Part shown: piece by piece, positions 49,877 to 62,000 of the stretch | How the letters are laid out: each line of letters starts with the position of its first letter | How positions within the stretch are numbered: position 1 is the first letter of the stretch | NCBI GenBank assembly: GCA_012295275.1 | Contig: CM022666.1 | Coordinates: 5,166,419 to 5,228,418 of the forward strand | DNA length: 62,000 bases | Source of the DNA: Chrysomallon squamiferum | Lineage: Eukaryota; Mollusca; Gastropoda; Neomphalida; Peltospiridae | Direction: 5' to 3' | The notes under the pieces: generated by a model | What the model saw: only the letters and a program-made list of their open reading frames with translations | The model's database searches: none | What the model was told of the DNA's origin: nothing | Translations under genes and position numbers: made by a program

Positions 49877-50415
49877 GACAACTTTTCACTTGACGATGTT
49901 TCGTTAGACGCTAAAATGTATATGAGATGAAACCAAAAGAAACGAAAACAGTTTCAGTGATGTTCACGTTGTTAAAAGATTAAGGCGTGTCTTCCTCCTT
50001 AAACAGTAGAAACGTGGCCTGTATAAACAGAAAGAAAGAAAGAAGAGAGAGAAGAAAAATAAAGACGATGAAAAAAACAGAGAATGAAAGAATGTATTCA
50101 GTAATGATAAAAAGTTTTATCAAATAAAATTTTAAAACTGCAAGTGCATTTTTTTTATGTGAGAACTCAGATTATGTTTGTATATATCTGAGTGTGTTTA
50201 ATAGAATAATAGAAGGAATATTTTTTCTTATATTAGTTAAAATTCAAATTTTATTTGATATGAATTGTTTTATATTCACAGTGGCATCAGATTCTCTGAG
50301 ATATTATTTACATATGTGTATAGAGATTTGCATCCATAATCTTTAAGATATAACTGGAATTTAGTTGTGTCATAACAAAACTTTTCATTGCAATAACATA
50401 AAATAAAAATCTGAG

Positions 50416-50461
<46 letters not shown>

Positions 50462-50592
50462 CATGGATATTAGTAAAAGTAAATATTGTCTTTCACAATC
50501 ACTGGTTCTGACCTGTCTTTGAGTCAAATCAAGGGGAGATAATCCATGCTGCCAAACAGCGAAAACGTCAAAGCGGAGTGAAGTGAAATTCA
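49877..50592. other. Upstream flank of MP copy 3
   Basis: Near-identical to 25492-26183, with an added poly(A) run of about 37 bases at 50421-50457. No gene. Confidence 0.55.
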
Positions 50593-50864
50593 GTGACAGC
50601 GTTCTGTGTGATATTCGGTTTGATGTTTGTGGTTGATATTTTGTTGTTTGCTCATCGGATGGCCAAGACAATCTCGTTCGCTAAGCTTCTCCTGTACGGG
50701 TACCTGAGTATGTGGATTATAAGGAAACAGGTAATTAATTATTTGTTTATGGACACTTCAGTGCATATTATTATTAGTAATTAATGAAACATATTTAATT
50801 TCTGATTGAAGTTTAACACATTTATTGTGTATGATTAGTAGGTCAAAGATATGTAAATTAATTT

Positions 50865-50866
50865 TT

Positions 50867-50903
<37 letters not shown>

Positions 50904-51416
50904 TGATGATGATGATGATAATAACAACAACAGCAATATTTACAAAGTACTACTAATAATAACAGGTTAACATTTAAATAAAATTAGTTAGGTTTTATTT
51001 GTTATATTGTTAAATTACTTTTTATATCAGTTATTTTAATACGTAATTTGATCATTCTCATTATTACTGCAAATACTGTTATTACTAAAACTAGTACTAC
51101 TACTATGTCTACTGCTACACTACTACTGCTATTACTAATACTAATACTGTTGTTTTTATTATGACTAGCGCCACTACTATTATTACTATTACTTCTACTA
51201 TTTCTATTAATTTTATAATTATTATTACACATACTACCACTCTTATTGCAACAACACCAACTACTGCTACTACCACTACTAATACTGCTATTATTATTGT
51301 TATTATTATTATTAATCATTATTATTATTATTATTAATTATTATTATTAATTATTATTAGTAGTAGTAGTAGTAGTTGTAGTAGTAGTAGTTGTAGCAGT
51401 GGTGGTGGTGGTGGTG

Positions 51417-51452
<36 letters not shown>

Positions 51453-51460
51453 GTTATTAT
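50865..51460. repeat. Triplet-rich MP intron A-B
   Basis: AAT, GAT, ACT, ATT, TAG and GGT triplet tracts; homologous to 26457-26997 and 27300-27890. Confidence 0.85.
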
Positions 51461-51661
51461 TGTTGTTGGTATTGTTTATTTACACTATTAGACACCCAGT
51501 ATTTCTATAATACAAACTATGAATTATCTTGACAGCTGATGATGAAGGTGACGATGATGTATTGAGAGAGAAAACTGAAAAACCTAAATCTCTGTTTGAA
51601 AATATTCGACTAGGTGTTAAGAAATTCTGTATTCAGTTCAGTACTACGTTTACCTGTCTCC

Positions 51662-51707
<46 letters not shown>
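51662..51707. repeat. (AT)n microsatellite next to MP exon B
   Basis: About 45 bases of AT dinucleotide, 25 bases after exon B. Confidence 0.95.
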
Positions 51708-51712
<5 letters not shown>

Positions 51713-52189
51713 AATGCTAAGGAAGACAACTCTTTCATACTCAAGGACCTTTATCTCAAGAAATGCTTGTTGTTGCTATTGTTGTTAATGTAATATCATT
51801 ATTATCACTATTATTACTATTACTGTTATTGTTGTTGTTATTTATAACTATTATTAATGTATAATTGTTATTGATGAACTTTTTTCCAAGCTAATATTTT
51901 GTTTTAATTTTATTTTTCATCCAGGTAGTCCAAACACTTTTTATATCAAATGCTGTTGTCACTGTAGTTGTGTGTCTCCTTGTTTATGGAAGTGTACATG
52001 TGTCAGAGGTCGTGCTAACCGAGCAAAGTTTGAAAAGACTGGGTCTCCATCACGCTATGGTAAGTGCTAACTGTGAGTTTATTTATTTATTTTTGAATAA
52101 TTTAAAAAATAACTGGTCATACCTCTTTTTTTAGATGACTTTTTTTTATCCATATGTAACTAGAAATAAGACAAAAGTTGGAGAATAAT

Positions 52190-52800
52190 ATAGTTTAAAT
52201 ATCCAGAATACAGTATTATTCTAGTACATTACATGTCATATAGTTTATATTTACAGGGAGACAGTATTAAACATATAATTAAGTACAGTACATACCAAGT
52301 AATTTATACATCTAGAGATAAGCTGTTAAAGATTAATAGACTGCAGTACATACCATGTAATTTATATATCCAGTATTAAAGATTAATAGAGTGCAGTACA
52401 TACCATGTAATTTATGTATCCAGCATTAAAGATGAATAGAGTGCAGTGCATACCAGGAATATTGATATAAATAATATATAATAAAATACAGTACCTACCA
52501 TGTAATTTATATATTCAAAGATATAATATTACAGATTCATTATTGCGAACAATATGTATTCTATGTATCATTTTATAAATAAATGAGGTCCTGTGGTGTA
52601 GAGTATAAATGAATACATTAATTGTATATCCAAGGACATAATATACAAAATTATTACAGTACATATCATATAACTTATATATCCAGGAATACAGTATTAA
52701 AGATTAATAGAGTGCAGTACATACCATGTAATTTATATACCAAGTGATACAGTATTATTCCAGTACGGTAACCTTAAAGATCGTTACAATACAGTATATA
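52190..52800. repeat. MP intron C-D minisatellite (copy 3)
   Basis: Degenerate 50-60 base units like those at 28570-28920. Confidence 0.8.
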
Positions 52801-54059
52801 TCCTGTAACTTACAAATCAAATGATATAATATTAAAGATTCAGCTTAGCAAATACCATGTATACGATATTATAAAACTGACATACTGTGGTTTAGAATAT
52901 ACAGTGTATTTGAATATATATTTTTTCTTAATTTCAGGATTCATTCATAGACCTCCAAGCTGAAATGATCAACAGTCGACTTGTTTCTCATGCAGAACAA
53001 ATAAACACAGTGGAACTTCCTTTGTACCAGAGCTGGATGTCAGCGTATATAGAACGTCATGAACGTGCACTGCAACTACACCAGCAGCAGCTGACAACAC
53101 TGCAGTTTGTACACAATGAGACGTACTGCACCTATTTGGTCAACCTCGGCATGGACATCAAGATTATCAATTATTATTTGTACATATCTGAGTGTGTTTA
53201 GCAACCTTAAAGACACTAATACAAGTAATATGTTTTCTTATCTTTGTTTAAATTTTAATGATCTGTTTTTGCAATTTACTTTCACAGGACGGAGAGACCA
53301 GACATTGTAGAAAACCAACTTGACGCTTTACTCACTGCATCCAGGCGCATCGTCATGGATACAGCTCAAATTGTTGTTGTATTTTTGTCCATTGTAGTGC
53401 TCAAGGAACTGTTTGGTTCGGTTTTATGGATCTACATAAGAAGGTAAATTATTTCTGTCTAAGATGGTCTCTGGAATATTTTTTTCTTTTAATTTCAGTT
53501 GTAAAGAATATTCTTTTATTTGTTTGTTTGTGATCATTATAGTTACTTTACTGTTATCATTATTAGTTAAACTATTGATTTATTGAATTAATGAATCAAT
53601 ATGTTTGTGTATAGTTTTATTTAATTTACAGTTGTTATTATTTAATTACTTATCCTTATTAATTATTAATGAATATATATATATATATATATATATATGA
53701 ACTAAACTTATTCCATGAAATTAATTATTCTTTTTTTACTTTCTCTTTTTTCATCTTTTAACAGATCTGGTTTTGTCAGGCTAAGAATACTTTTTGAAAC
53801 CAGCGAGGATCAGACATGAAAAGAAATTAATTTAAAACCTAAAAAGATTACATTCTCATAATTAATAACAAAGGTTGTCATGGCCATCATCCTACATCAT
53901 CATTCAGATTTTCAATGTCAACCTCATCGTTGATAATTTTATTGTCTACATCATCATCCAGAATTTTATTAACAAAATAATCACTGACATTCCTCATCGT
54001 TCACAAAAGATGGACTCTGCTTCAGGTTTTATTTACTATTATTTTAGGTTTTACTCACA

Positions 54060-54430
54060 TTATACAATGGAGGTACTTGTACAATAGATGTTCTATGTAC
54101 AATGTATGTTCTTGTACAATATATGTTCTATGTACAATGTATGTTCTTGTACACTGGATATTCTTTGTACAGTGGATGCTCTAGTACAGATGATATTCTA
54201 TGTACAATATGTGTTCTTCTGCAGTAGATGTTCTGTATACAGTGCTTGTTCTACAGTCTATGTCCTGTGTAAAAAGATGATCTTGTTCAGATGTTCTATA
54301 TACACTGTACATTGGATGGTCAAGTACAGTAGATGTTCAGTGTACAGTGAATGTTCTTGTATGGTAGATGTTCTGTACACAATGGATGTTCTGCTGCAGA
54401 AGTTCTATGTACACAGATGTTTTTGTGCAG
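54060..54430. repeat. TGTACAATGGATGTTCT-type minisatellite
   Basis: Short degenerate units mixing 'gttctatgtacaatg' and 'gatgttcttgtaca'. Long cysteine-rich frames through it are repeat artefacts. Copies at 56570-56930 and 59020-59150. Confidence 0.85.
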
Positions 54431-55248
54431 TTGATATCCTAAACATGTACATCTGTGGATGTTGTAAATATAATTAATGTTAAATGATAATGAATACTCC
54501 ATGCATAACGGCTTTTCTTTGTACAGTGGATATGTAATGTATGTACTACTGATGGTCTGTGTTCAGTAAATCTGTATAGTGAATGTTCTACAAACAGTGA
54601 ATGTGTTCTAGGATGTTCTGTGTAAAATGAGTGTGTACTGTATTCAGTGAATAAATATTTACATATTGTTTTTCTATATAAACTGACTGATGAAAGTTAA
54701 ATGTTCACTGATTGGTTTAAAATGAATAATACAAGTTAAGTGTTCTTTATACAGTATGTACTCATGCATTGAAAAGATAAGAGTATTAAATATTTATATA
54801 TATGTTACATCTGAAATTTCATGGAAAATTTGCATAATAAATAATCGATTTAAGGCATTACTGTTTTATCAGAATAAGAATTTTGTTTTTAGAAGTGTTT
54901 CAGAATCGTAATTATTAGGATTATTAATTTTATTATAGCTATCATCATCATAATTATCATCAATTTTATTATCATCATAATCATCATTAAGTTTATTACC
55001 ACCATGATCTTCATCATCCATGTTTATATGTCCATGTCTATTAATACGTGAGTATTAGTGTAATCTTGTTGTGCATATATATGCTGAAAACATGCTTGTT
55101 GTTGTTAATGTAATATCATGATTATTATTATTTTTACTATTATTGTTATTGCTGTTGTTATTATTTATAACTATTGTTATTGTAATTATTGTTGCTGATG
55201 AAATTTTTGGGCAGTTAATATTTTATTTCAATTTTATTTTTCATCCAG

Positions 55249-56282
55249 GTAGTCCAAACACTTTTTATCCCAAATGCTGTTGTCACTGTCGTTGTGTGTC
55301 TCTTTGTTATGGCGGTGTACACGTGTCAGAGGTCGTGCTAACCAAGCAAAGTTTTAACAGACTGGGTCTCCATTGTGATATGGTAAGTGTGACCTGTGAG
55401 TTTATTTATTTTTAAATACTTCTTTTTGAGTTGATTTCTTTTTTTAATCCATATGTAACTGGAAATGAAACAAAAGTTACAGAATGACGTAATTTGAACA
55501 TCCAGGATACTGTATTATTCCAGTACAGTACATACCATGTAATTTATATATGAAGGTAGGGATACATTAATAAAGATGAATAGAGTACAGTACTTACCAT
55601 GTAATTTATGTATCCAGGGATAGATAGAAAATGAAATAATTTAGCAAGTCATGACAGAGAGTTTTATCAAATATAAATTTAAAACTGTAAGTGCATTTGT
55701 CTTAGTTGTGTTTATGTGAGAACTCAGATTGTATTTGTTCATATTTGAATGTGTTCAATATTCTTAAAAACACTAAGAAAAGTAATATGTTTTCATATAA
55801 TTGTTTAAATTTTAATTATCTGTTTTTAGAATTTACTTAATTTACTGGATCTACATAAGAAGGTAAACTATTTCTGTCTAAGATGGTCTCTTGAATATTA
55901 ATATTCTTTTAATTTCAGTTGTAAAGAATATTTTATTTGTTTGTATGTAATTATTATAGTTACTTTATTGTTATCATTATTAGTTAAACTAGTGATTTAT
56001 TAAATTAATTAATGAATATTTTTTTGTACAGTTTCATTTAATTTACAGTTGTTATCATTTAATTACTTATCCTTATTAATTATTAATGAATTAAATATAT
56101 ATATATATTTTTAAATTTCTTTCATATATATATATATATATATATATATCAACTAAACTTATTCCATGAAATTAATTCATTTTGTTTCACTTTCTCTCTT
56201 TTCATCTTTTAACAGATCTGGTTTTGTCAGGCTAAGAATAATTTTTAAAACCAGCGAGGATCAGACAATGAAAGATACATGA
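55249..56282 (+). pseudogene. MP 3' module copy: exon C (frameshifted), E remnant, F
   Basis: Exon C (55249-55382) is 134 bases: one T is missing in CTCTTTGTTATGG, so the phase-0 frame ends at a TAA. Exon D is absent. Exon E is reduced to its last 17 bases (55846-55862) plus donor. Exon F (56216-56282) is intact with a slightly extended tail. Confidence 0.75.
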
Positions 56283-56335
56283 AAAGAAATAAATTAAAAA
56301 ACTTTAAAATATTACATTCTCATAATTAATAACAA

Positions 56336-58767
56336 AGGTTGTCATGGTCATCATCCTACATCATCATTTTCACTGTCAACATTATTATTCAAAATTTTAC
56401 TGTCAAGATCCTCATTCAAAAATACAGTGTCAACCTCATCGTTCATAATTTTATTGTCTACGTCATCATCCAGAATTTTATTAAGAAAATACTCACTGAG
56501 AGTCCTCATCGTTCACAAAAGATGGACTCTTCTTCAGGTTTTATTTACTATTATTTTAGGTTTTACTCACATTGTGCAATGGATATTATTGAACAATAGA
56601 TGTTCTATTTACAATGGATGTTCTTGTACAATAGATGTTCTATGTACAATGGATGCGCTTGCACACTGGATATTCTTTGTACAATGGATGCTCTAGTACA
56701 GTTAATATTATATGTACAATATATGTTCTTCTGCAGTGGATGTCCTGTATACAGTGGTTGTTCTACAGTCTATGTCCTGTGTAAAAAGATGATCTTGTAC
56801 AGATTGTCTGTATACACTGTACAGTGGATGGTCAAGTACAGTAGATGTTCAGTGTACAGTGAATATTCTTCTATGGTAGATATTCTGTACAAAATGGATG
56901 TTCTGCTGTAGATTTTCTATGTACAAAGATGGATTTGAACAGTTGATGTGCTAAACATGTACATCTGTGGATGCTGTAAATATAATTAATGTTAAATGAT
57001 AAAGAATACTCCATGCATAATGGCTTTTCTTTGTACAGTGAATATGTAATGTATGTACTACTGATGGTCTGTGTTCAGTAAATCTGTACAGTGGATGTTG
57101 TACAAACAGTGAATGTTCTATGTAAAATGAGTGTGTGCTGTATTCAGTGAATAAATATTTACATATTGTTTTTCTATATAAACTGACTGATGAAAGTTAA
57201 ATGTTCACTGATTGGTTTAAAATGAATAATACAAGTTAAGTGTTCTTTATACAGTATGTACTCATGCATTGAAAAGATAAGAGTATTAAAGATTTATATA
57301 TATGTTACATCTGAAATTTCATGGAAAATTTGCATAATAAATAATCGATTTAAGGCATTACTGTTTTATCAGAATAAGAATTTTGTTTTTAGAAGTATTT
57401 CAGAATCGTAATTATTAGGATTATTAATTTTATTATAACTATCATCATTATAATTATCATCAATTTTATTATCATCATAATCATCATTAAATTTGTTACC
57501 ACCATGATCTTCATCATCCATGTTTATATGTCCATGTCTATTAATACGTGAGTATTAGTGTAATCTTGTTGTGCATATATATGCTGAAAACAGGCTTGTT
57601 GTTGTTAATGTAATATCATGATTATTATTATTTTTACTATTATTGTTATTGCTGTTGTTATTATTTATAACTATTGTTATTGTAATTATTGTTGCTGATG
57701 AAATTTTTGGGCAGTTAATATTTTATTTCAATTTTATTTTTCATCCAGGTAGTCCAAACACTTTTTATCCCAAATGCTGTTGTCACTGTAGTTGTGTGTC
57801 TCTTTGTTATGGCGGTGTACACGTGTCAGAGGTCGTGCTAACCAAGCAAAGTTTTAACAGACTGGGTCTCCATTATGATATGGTAAGTGTGACCTGTGAG
57901 TTTATTTATTTTTAAATACTTCTTTTTTAGTTGATTTCTTTTTTTAATCCATATGTAACTGGACATGAAACAAAAGTTACAGAATGACGTATTTTGAACA
58001 TCCAGGATACAGTATTATTCCAGTACAGTACATACCATGTAATTTATATATCCAGGTAGGAATACATTATTAAAGACTAATAGAGTACAGTACTTATCAT
58101 GTAATTTATATATCCGGGGATAGATAGAAAATGAAAGACAAAGAGTTTTATCAAGTATAATTTTAAAACTGTAAGTGCATTTGTCTTAGTTGTGTTATGT
58201 GAGAACTCAGATTATATTTGTACATAACTGAGTGTGTTCAATATTCTTAAAAACACTAAGAAAAGTAATATGTTTTCTTATATTTGTTTAAATTTTAATT
58301 ATCTGTTTTTATAATTTAGTTAATTTACTGGATCTACAGAAGAAGGTAAATTATTTCTGTCTAAGATGGTCTCTTGAATATTAATATTCTTTTAATTTCA
58401 GTTGTAAAGAATATTTTATTTGTTAGTATATGATCATTATAGTACCTTATTGTTATCATTATTAGTTAAACTATTGATTTATTAAATTATTAATGAATAT
58501 TTTTTGTGTATAGTTTTATTTAATTTATAGCTGTTATTATTTAATTACTTATCCTTATTAATTGTTAATGAATCAATTATACATATATATTTTATTTCTT
58601 TCATATATATATATGAACTAAACTTATTCCATGAAATTAATTCTTATTTTTTTTTACTTTCTCTCTTTTCATCTTTTAACAGATCTGGTTTTGTCAATGA
58701 AAGATACATAAAATTAAATTAATTAAAAAACTTTAAAATATTACATTCTCATAAGTAAGAACAAAGG
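56336..58767. repeat. 2.45-kb tandem unit 2 (MP 3' module)
   Basis: Same order as 53872-56335; period about 2432 to the third start at 58768. Confidence 0.85.
57749..58702 (+). pseudogene. MP 3' module copy: exon C (same frameshift), E remnant, truncated F
   Basis: Exon C (57749-57882) shares the 1-base deletion of the copy at 55249, so the lesion predates the 2.45-kb duplication. E is again reduced to its end (58329-58345). Exon F (58683-58702) is cut after GFV. Confidence 0.75.
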
Positions 58768-59950
58768 TTGTCATGGCCATCATCCCACATCATGATTCAG
58801 ATTTTCACTGTCAACATCATTATTCAGATTTTTACTGTCAAGATCCTCATTCAGAAATTCAGTGTCAACCTCATCGTTGATAATTTTATTATCTACATCA
58901 TCATCCAGAATTTTATTAACAAAATAATCACTGACATTCCTCATCGTTCACAAAAGATGGACTCTGCTTCATGTTTTATTTACTATTATTTTAGGTTTTA
59001 CTCACATTATGCAATGGATGCTCAAGTACAGTAGATGTTCAGTGTTCAGTGAATGTTCTTGTATGGTAGATGTTCTGTACACAATGGATGTTCTGCTGTA
59101 GATGTTCTATGTACAAAGATTTTTTTGTACAGTTGATGTTCTAAACATCTACATCTGTGGATGCTGTAAATATAATTAATGTTAAATGATAATGAATACT
59201 CCATGCATAGTGGCTTTTCTTTGTACAGTGAATATGTAATATATGTACTGTTGATGGTCTGTGTTCTGTAAATCTGTACAGTGGATGTTCTACAAACAGT
59301 GAATGTGTTCTAGGGATGTTCTATGTAAAATGAATGTGTGCTATATGCAGTGAATAAATATTTACATACTGATTTTCTATATAAACTGACTGATGAAAGT
59401 TAAATGTTCACTGATTGGTTTAAAATGAATAATACAAGTTAAGTGTTCTTTATACAGTATGTACTGATGCATTGAAATGATAATAGTAATAAATATTTAT
59501 ATATATATATATATATATGTGTTACATCTGAAATTTCATGTAAAATTCGCATAATAAATAATCGATTTAAGGCATTTTGTTTTATCAGAATAAGAATTTT
59601 TAGAAGTATTTCAGAATCGTAAATATTAGGATTATTAACTTTATTATCACTATCATCAGCATCATTATTAATTTGTATTGTCACTTTCATCATCATCATT
59701 AACAATTGTATTATCATCATAAACATCATTAAGTTTATTATCGCTATGACCTTCATCATTATTACTATTTTATCTACTATTACTATATAATTATCATTAT
59801 AAGGATTATTCTTACTACTGGTAGTACTATTTATATTAGTGATGCTGTTGCTGGTGCTACTACTATTAAATGTATCATCATCATCATCATCATTATTACT
59901 GTTAGCTGTTATCATTGTTATTAAATAAAGACTACAGTGATACCTCTGGT
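58768..59950. repeat. 2.45-kb tandem unit 3, partial
   Basis: Begins like the other two, with minisatellite, T block and ATC tract, then leaves the MP module near 59900 and joins module M. The 158-codon minus-strand frame at 59439-59915 reads asparagine/aspartate triplet repeats and is not a gene. Confidence 0.75.
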
Positions 59951-61300
59951 CACCTGTTTATAATTTGTATTTACTTTAAAAGTAGTAAAATTGTCTTGTT
60001 GTGCATTTGTCATTTTCTTCTTATTTTTTCTTTGTTTATTTCTTTTTTGTTGTTGTTGTAGTAACAAGTAAAATTAATGAGATCATTTTTCAACTCACTT
60101 TTCACTTGTACACCAGTCAGTGACATGATTTAAATTATATTTTATAAAGCAAAATTGTTATGCTTTGTAAAATATTGCTTTTATATAACCAGGTACATAT
60201 CACATACTTATATAGATACACCAACATACGTGCATATTGACACACATGTATCATGTTTACGTTTTAGTAGTTAAGCAGTCGTACTTGACACCAACGACAA
60301 CAATGGTAGGTCACTGGAAAACCTTTTAAAATGCCAGGTGCTTTATCTTTAAAAATAGATCTACCGAGTGGTGTTTATAAATAGCTGTTTGCTAAGTGAC
60401 TCAGCTGATTCAAAATGCACGGCCCACGTGTTCACTCTGAGTCCCGGCCTACAATGACGTCGCTGTCTGTGAAATGTACACGTGAGGTCAGATTGATATA
60501 TGATTCACTACCAACTTCGTTGACGTGATTGCTATTGTCTCTAGTCCATAGAAATAAGTTGAACAACAGACACAATTTTTAAAAATAAATAAATAAAAAT
60601 AAGTAGAGTTTGTCTGTCATGGAATAATCCAATTTTTATGACTGTGCGCCTTCGTGGATCTTGTGTAGATATATACTGTGGTGCATAGCTGGAGTGTATT
60701 AGGACATTTGAAATTAGATAATGTAGATGTTCTGGATTAAATTTTTGATATTTTATTTAGGTTTAGACTACTGAAGAGTAATTAAATAAAAAATAACAAA
60801 CTACCTGGTTAATAGTCAGTTGTTACCTTTTTCCTTCTTTGTTTCTGTTCATGCACGTACATCACATGTACTTGACGTAGTCTAGTTTCTGTCATAAAAA
60901 CAACTCACGGCAAACTGAACAAAGCAATATTCTTAAAATAGATCACTGTGTGTGTGTGGATGTGTGACTTATTTGTATTTTTTTGTTTGTTGTTCTTTCT
61001 TTCTTCTTGTTGTTGTTACTTTCTTATTGTTGTTTTGTTTTGTTTTTCTTGTTTATTTGTTTTTTTCCGGCTCACCATTGGACTGATTACATCAACAATT
61101 AACTGTAAAGTACTAAACTGACATAATAGTATGTACGTCTGTATAAAAAGACATTGTAGATATTCCAAAAGTCACTTTTTTGACAACACTTCTGTTTATA
61201 GGTTTTTTTGGCAGTGGATGACTTCTAAAAAAGTTCGTGGGGAAAAAATCTCAGCATGTGATAGTAGTATTATATCGACTAGTAAAATGTATCTAACACG
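59950..61300. repeat. Intergenic module M, best-preserved copy of unit 3
   Basis: Matches 29800-31110. The regulatory-like stretch at 60360-60490 keeps TATAAATAG, TGACTCAGC, CCCACGTG and TGACGTCG in the same order and spacing as 30262-30380. No gene. Confidence 0.75.
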
Positions 61301-61936
61301 TGAACAGAAGTAACTCTATGCATTAGAGGCAACAATAACAAAAACCCCATGAACAGATTTTTAAATATTCTTAAATAGATTACGATGTGTGCGTGCGTAT
61401 GTGCGTGTGTGCGTGCGCGCGCATTAATAGTATGTGACTTCTTTGTATTGTTTGGTTTTTTGTTTATTATTGTCTGCTTTTTTTATTGTTGTTTTTTTTT
61501 AGCTTTTTTCCACCTGAACTCTGAATGACAACAGCAGTGTTAATATTAATAATAACAAGAACTAGAACAGTAACAACCAGCAATAAATGCACGTCGTTTA
61601 TTTGTGAATATTATGCAGCTTTTAATTATTAATTTTGTTTTCATTTTTGATTCTAAGCATGTCATCCTCTCCATTAGGCTATATTTTCTCACAGTCAATC
61701 AAGATGTGATTTGAAGGACAACGGATCATCGGAAAAAACCCCAGTTTATGAGAAACTTAATTTTCTGTTTGTTTTCAATGCAATATTATTATCTTCTAAA
61801 GTGCAGCTGTCTCTAACACATAATATAAAAATTATTTCGTTAACGAAAAGGATGTAAAAGGCAATAACTATTTTTGAAAGATATGTCATTATTTTCCTAT
61901 AGAATATTCTGTTGTTTGTGTATTATATGTTGCGCT

Positions 61937-61986
<50 letters not shown>

Positions 61987-62000
61987 TGTCTGTGTGTATG
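61300..62000. repeat. Spacer with TG/CG tracts
   Basis: TG/CG-rich tract at 61385-61425, the 'gcatgtcatcctctccatta' block at 61657, and a TG run from about 61940 to the end of the window. Matches 8000-8250 and 9570-9960. No gene. Confidence 0.7.

Larger units (their letters stand above)
50593..53819 (+). pseudogene. MP copy 3: most complete membrane protein copy, with lesions
   Basis: Exons: A (to 50730), B (51536-51636), C (51925-52059, intact 135 bases), D (52938 to about 53160, then broken), E (53288-53443), F (53765-53819, TGA). C to F phases agree (0,0,2,2). Expected product: hydrophobic segments in A, a membrane span in C, an extracellular coiled-coil-like glutamine-rich region in D, a membrane span in E (VVVFLSIVVLKELFGSVLWIY) and a short tail ending SEDQT. 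Lesions: the donor after B reads TTCAGT instead of GTGAGC; D loses its second half at 53160, where it joins the following intron and stops at 53199-53201. The family is not recognised; a loose likeness to DC-STAMP-type membrane proteins is only an impression. A working gene would need an unseen splice solution. Confidence 0.65.
53872..56335. repeat. 2.45-kb tandem unit 1 (MP 3' module)
   Basis: Starts at 'gttgtcatggccatcatcct'. Contains the 'tacaatggatgttct' minisatellite (54060-54420), a T block, an ATC tract, MP exon C with a 1-base deletion, the end of exon E, and exon F. Next unit begins at 56336: period about 2464. Confidence 0.85.

Noticed and set aside
50593-53819. Assignment of MP to the DC-STAMP, innexin or tweety families
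   Set aside because: Only hydrophobic pattern and loose likeness could be seen by eye; no diagnostic motif was found, so the gene is left unnamed.
54060-54480. Cysteine-rich 129-codon plus-strand frame
   Set aside because: It reads through short degenerate TGTACAATGGATGTTCT units; the same happens in the repeat copy at 56600-56911.
59439-59915. 158-codon minus-strand frame
   Set aside because: Composition is asparagine, aspartate and isoleucine from ATC/ATT triplets; no domain, and the equivalent regions of other copies are not open.

Overview
This window is animal nuclear DNA: AT-rich, intron-bearing (GT/AG splice sites throughout), crowded with TG, AT, GA and TTA/TAG microsatellites, and holding one 200-base assembly gap. 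The only protein family I recognise with confidence is a TNF-superfamily ligand. The style of the sequence and a local TNF-ligand amplification suggest a lophotrochozoan, most likely a mollusc and perhaps a gastropod; that is inference, not proof. No rRNA, tRNA, CRISPR array or intact transposase was seen.

The window is a tandemly duplicated locus with a repeat distance of about 22.5-23 kb. Each unit carries, on the + strand, a TNF-like ligand gene followed by pieces of a second, unrecognised multi-pass membrane protein gene (called MP here). Unit 1: terminal TNF-domain exon of gene A (212-600), then an eroded MP copy (2254-4374). Unit 2: complete TNF gene B (5' non-coding exon 20306-20453; coding exons 20930-23094), then an MP copy around the gap (26184-28433) with a detached piece at 33992-34145. 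Unit 3: complete TNF gene C (43357-43505; 43975-45916), then the best-preserved MP copy (50593-53819), then a 2.45-kb tandem repetition of its 3' half (to about 58.7 kb).

Between the units lie broken TNF copies (12.27-12.98, 15.35, 17.6-17.95, 37.1-38.6 and 40.16 kb) in which only the first exons survive. Three copies of a conserved upstream block (18.2-20.3, 34.8-37.1, 41.8-43.35 kb) carry a TATA-like box, a candidate first non-coding exon and a 44-bp tandem array. The rest is duplicated intergenic sequence: a dispersed element of about 180 bp (R1) that flanks genes B and C in inverted orientation, a recurrent module carrying TATA, AP-1, E-box and CRE-like motifs (M), and several minisatellites.

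Genes B and C each predict a 280-residue protein: a near-N-terminal hydrophobic anchor, a cysteine-rich glycosylated stalk, two short repeated coiled-coil exons and a C-terminal TNF homology domain. They should act as trimeric membrane-bound or shed cytokines, probably in immunity or cell-death signalling (family knowledge). The MP copies are all damaged in different places, so in this window they look like pseudogenes co-amplified with the ligands. All translations were done by eye; splice sites are inferred from consensus, phase agreement and comparison between copies.
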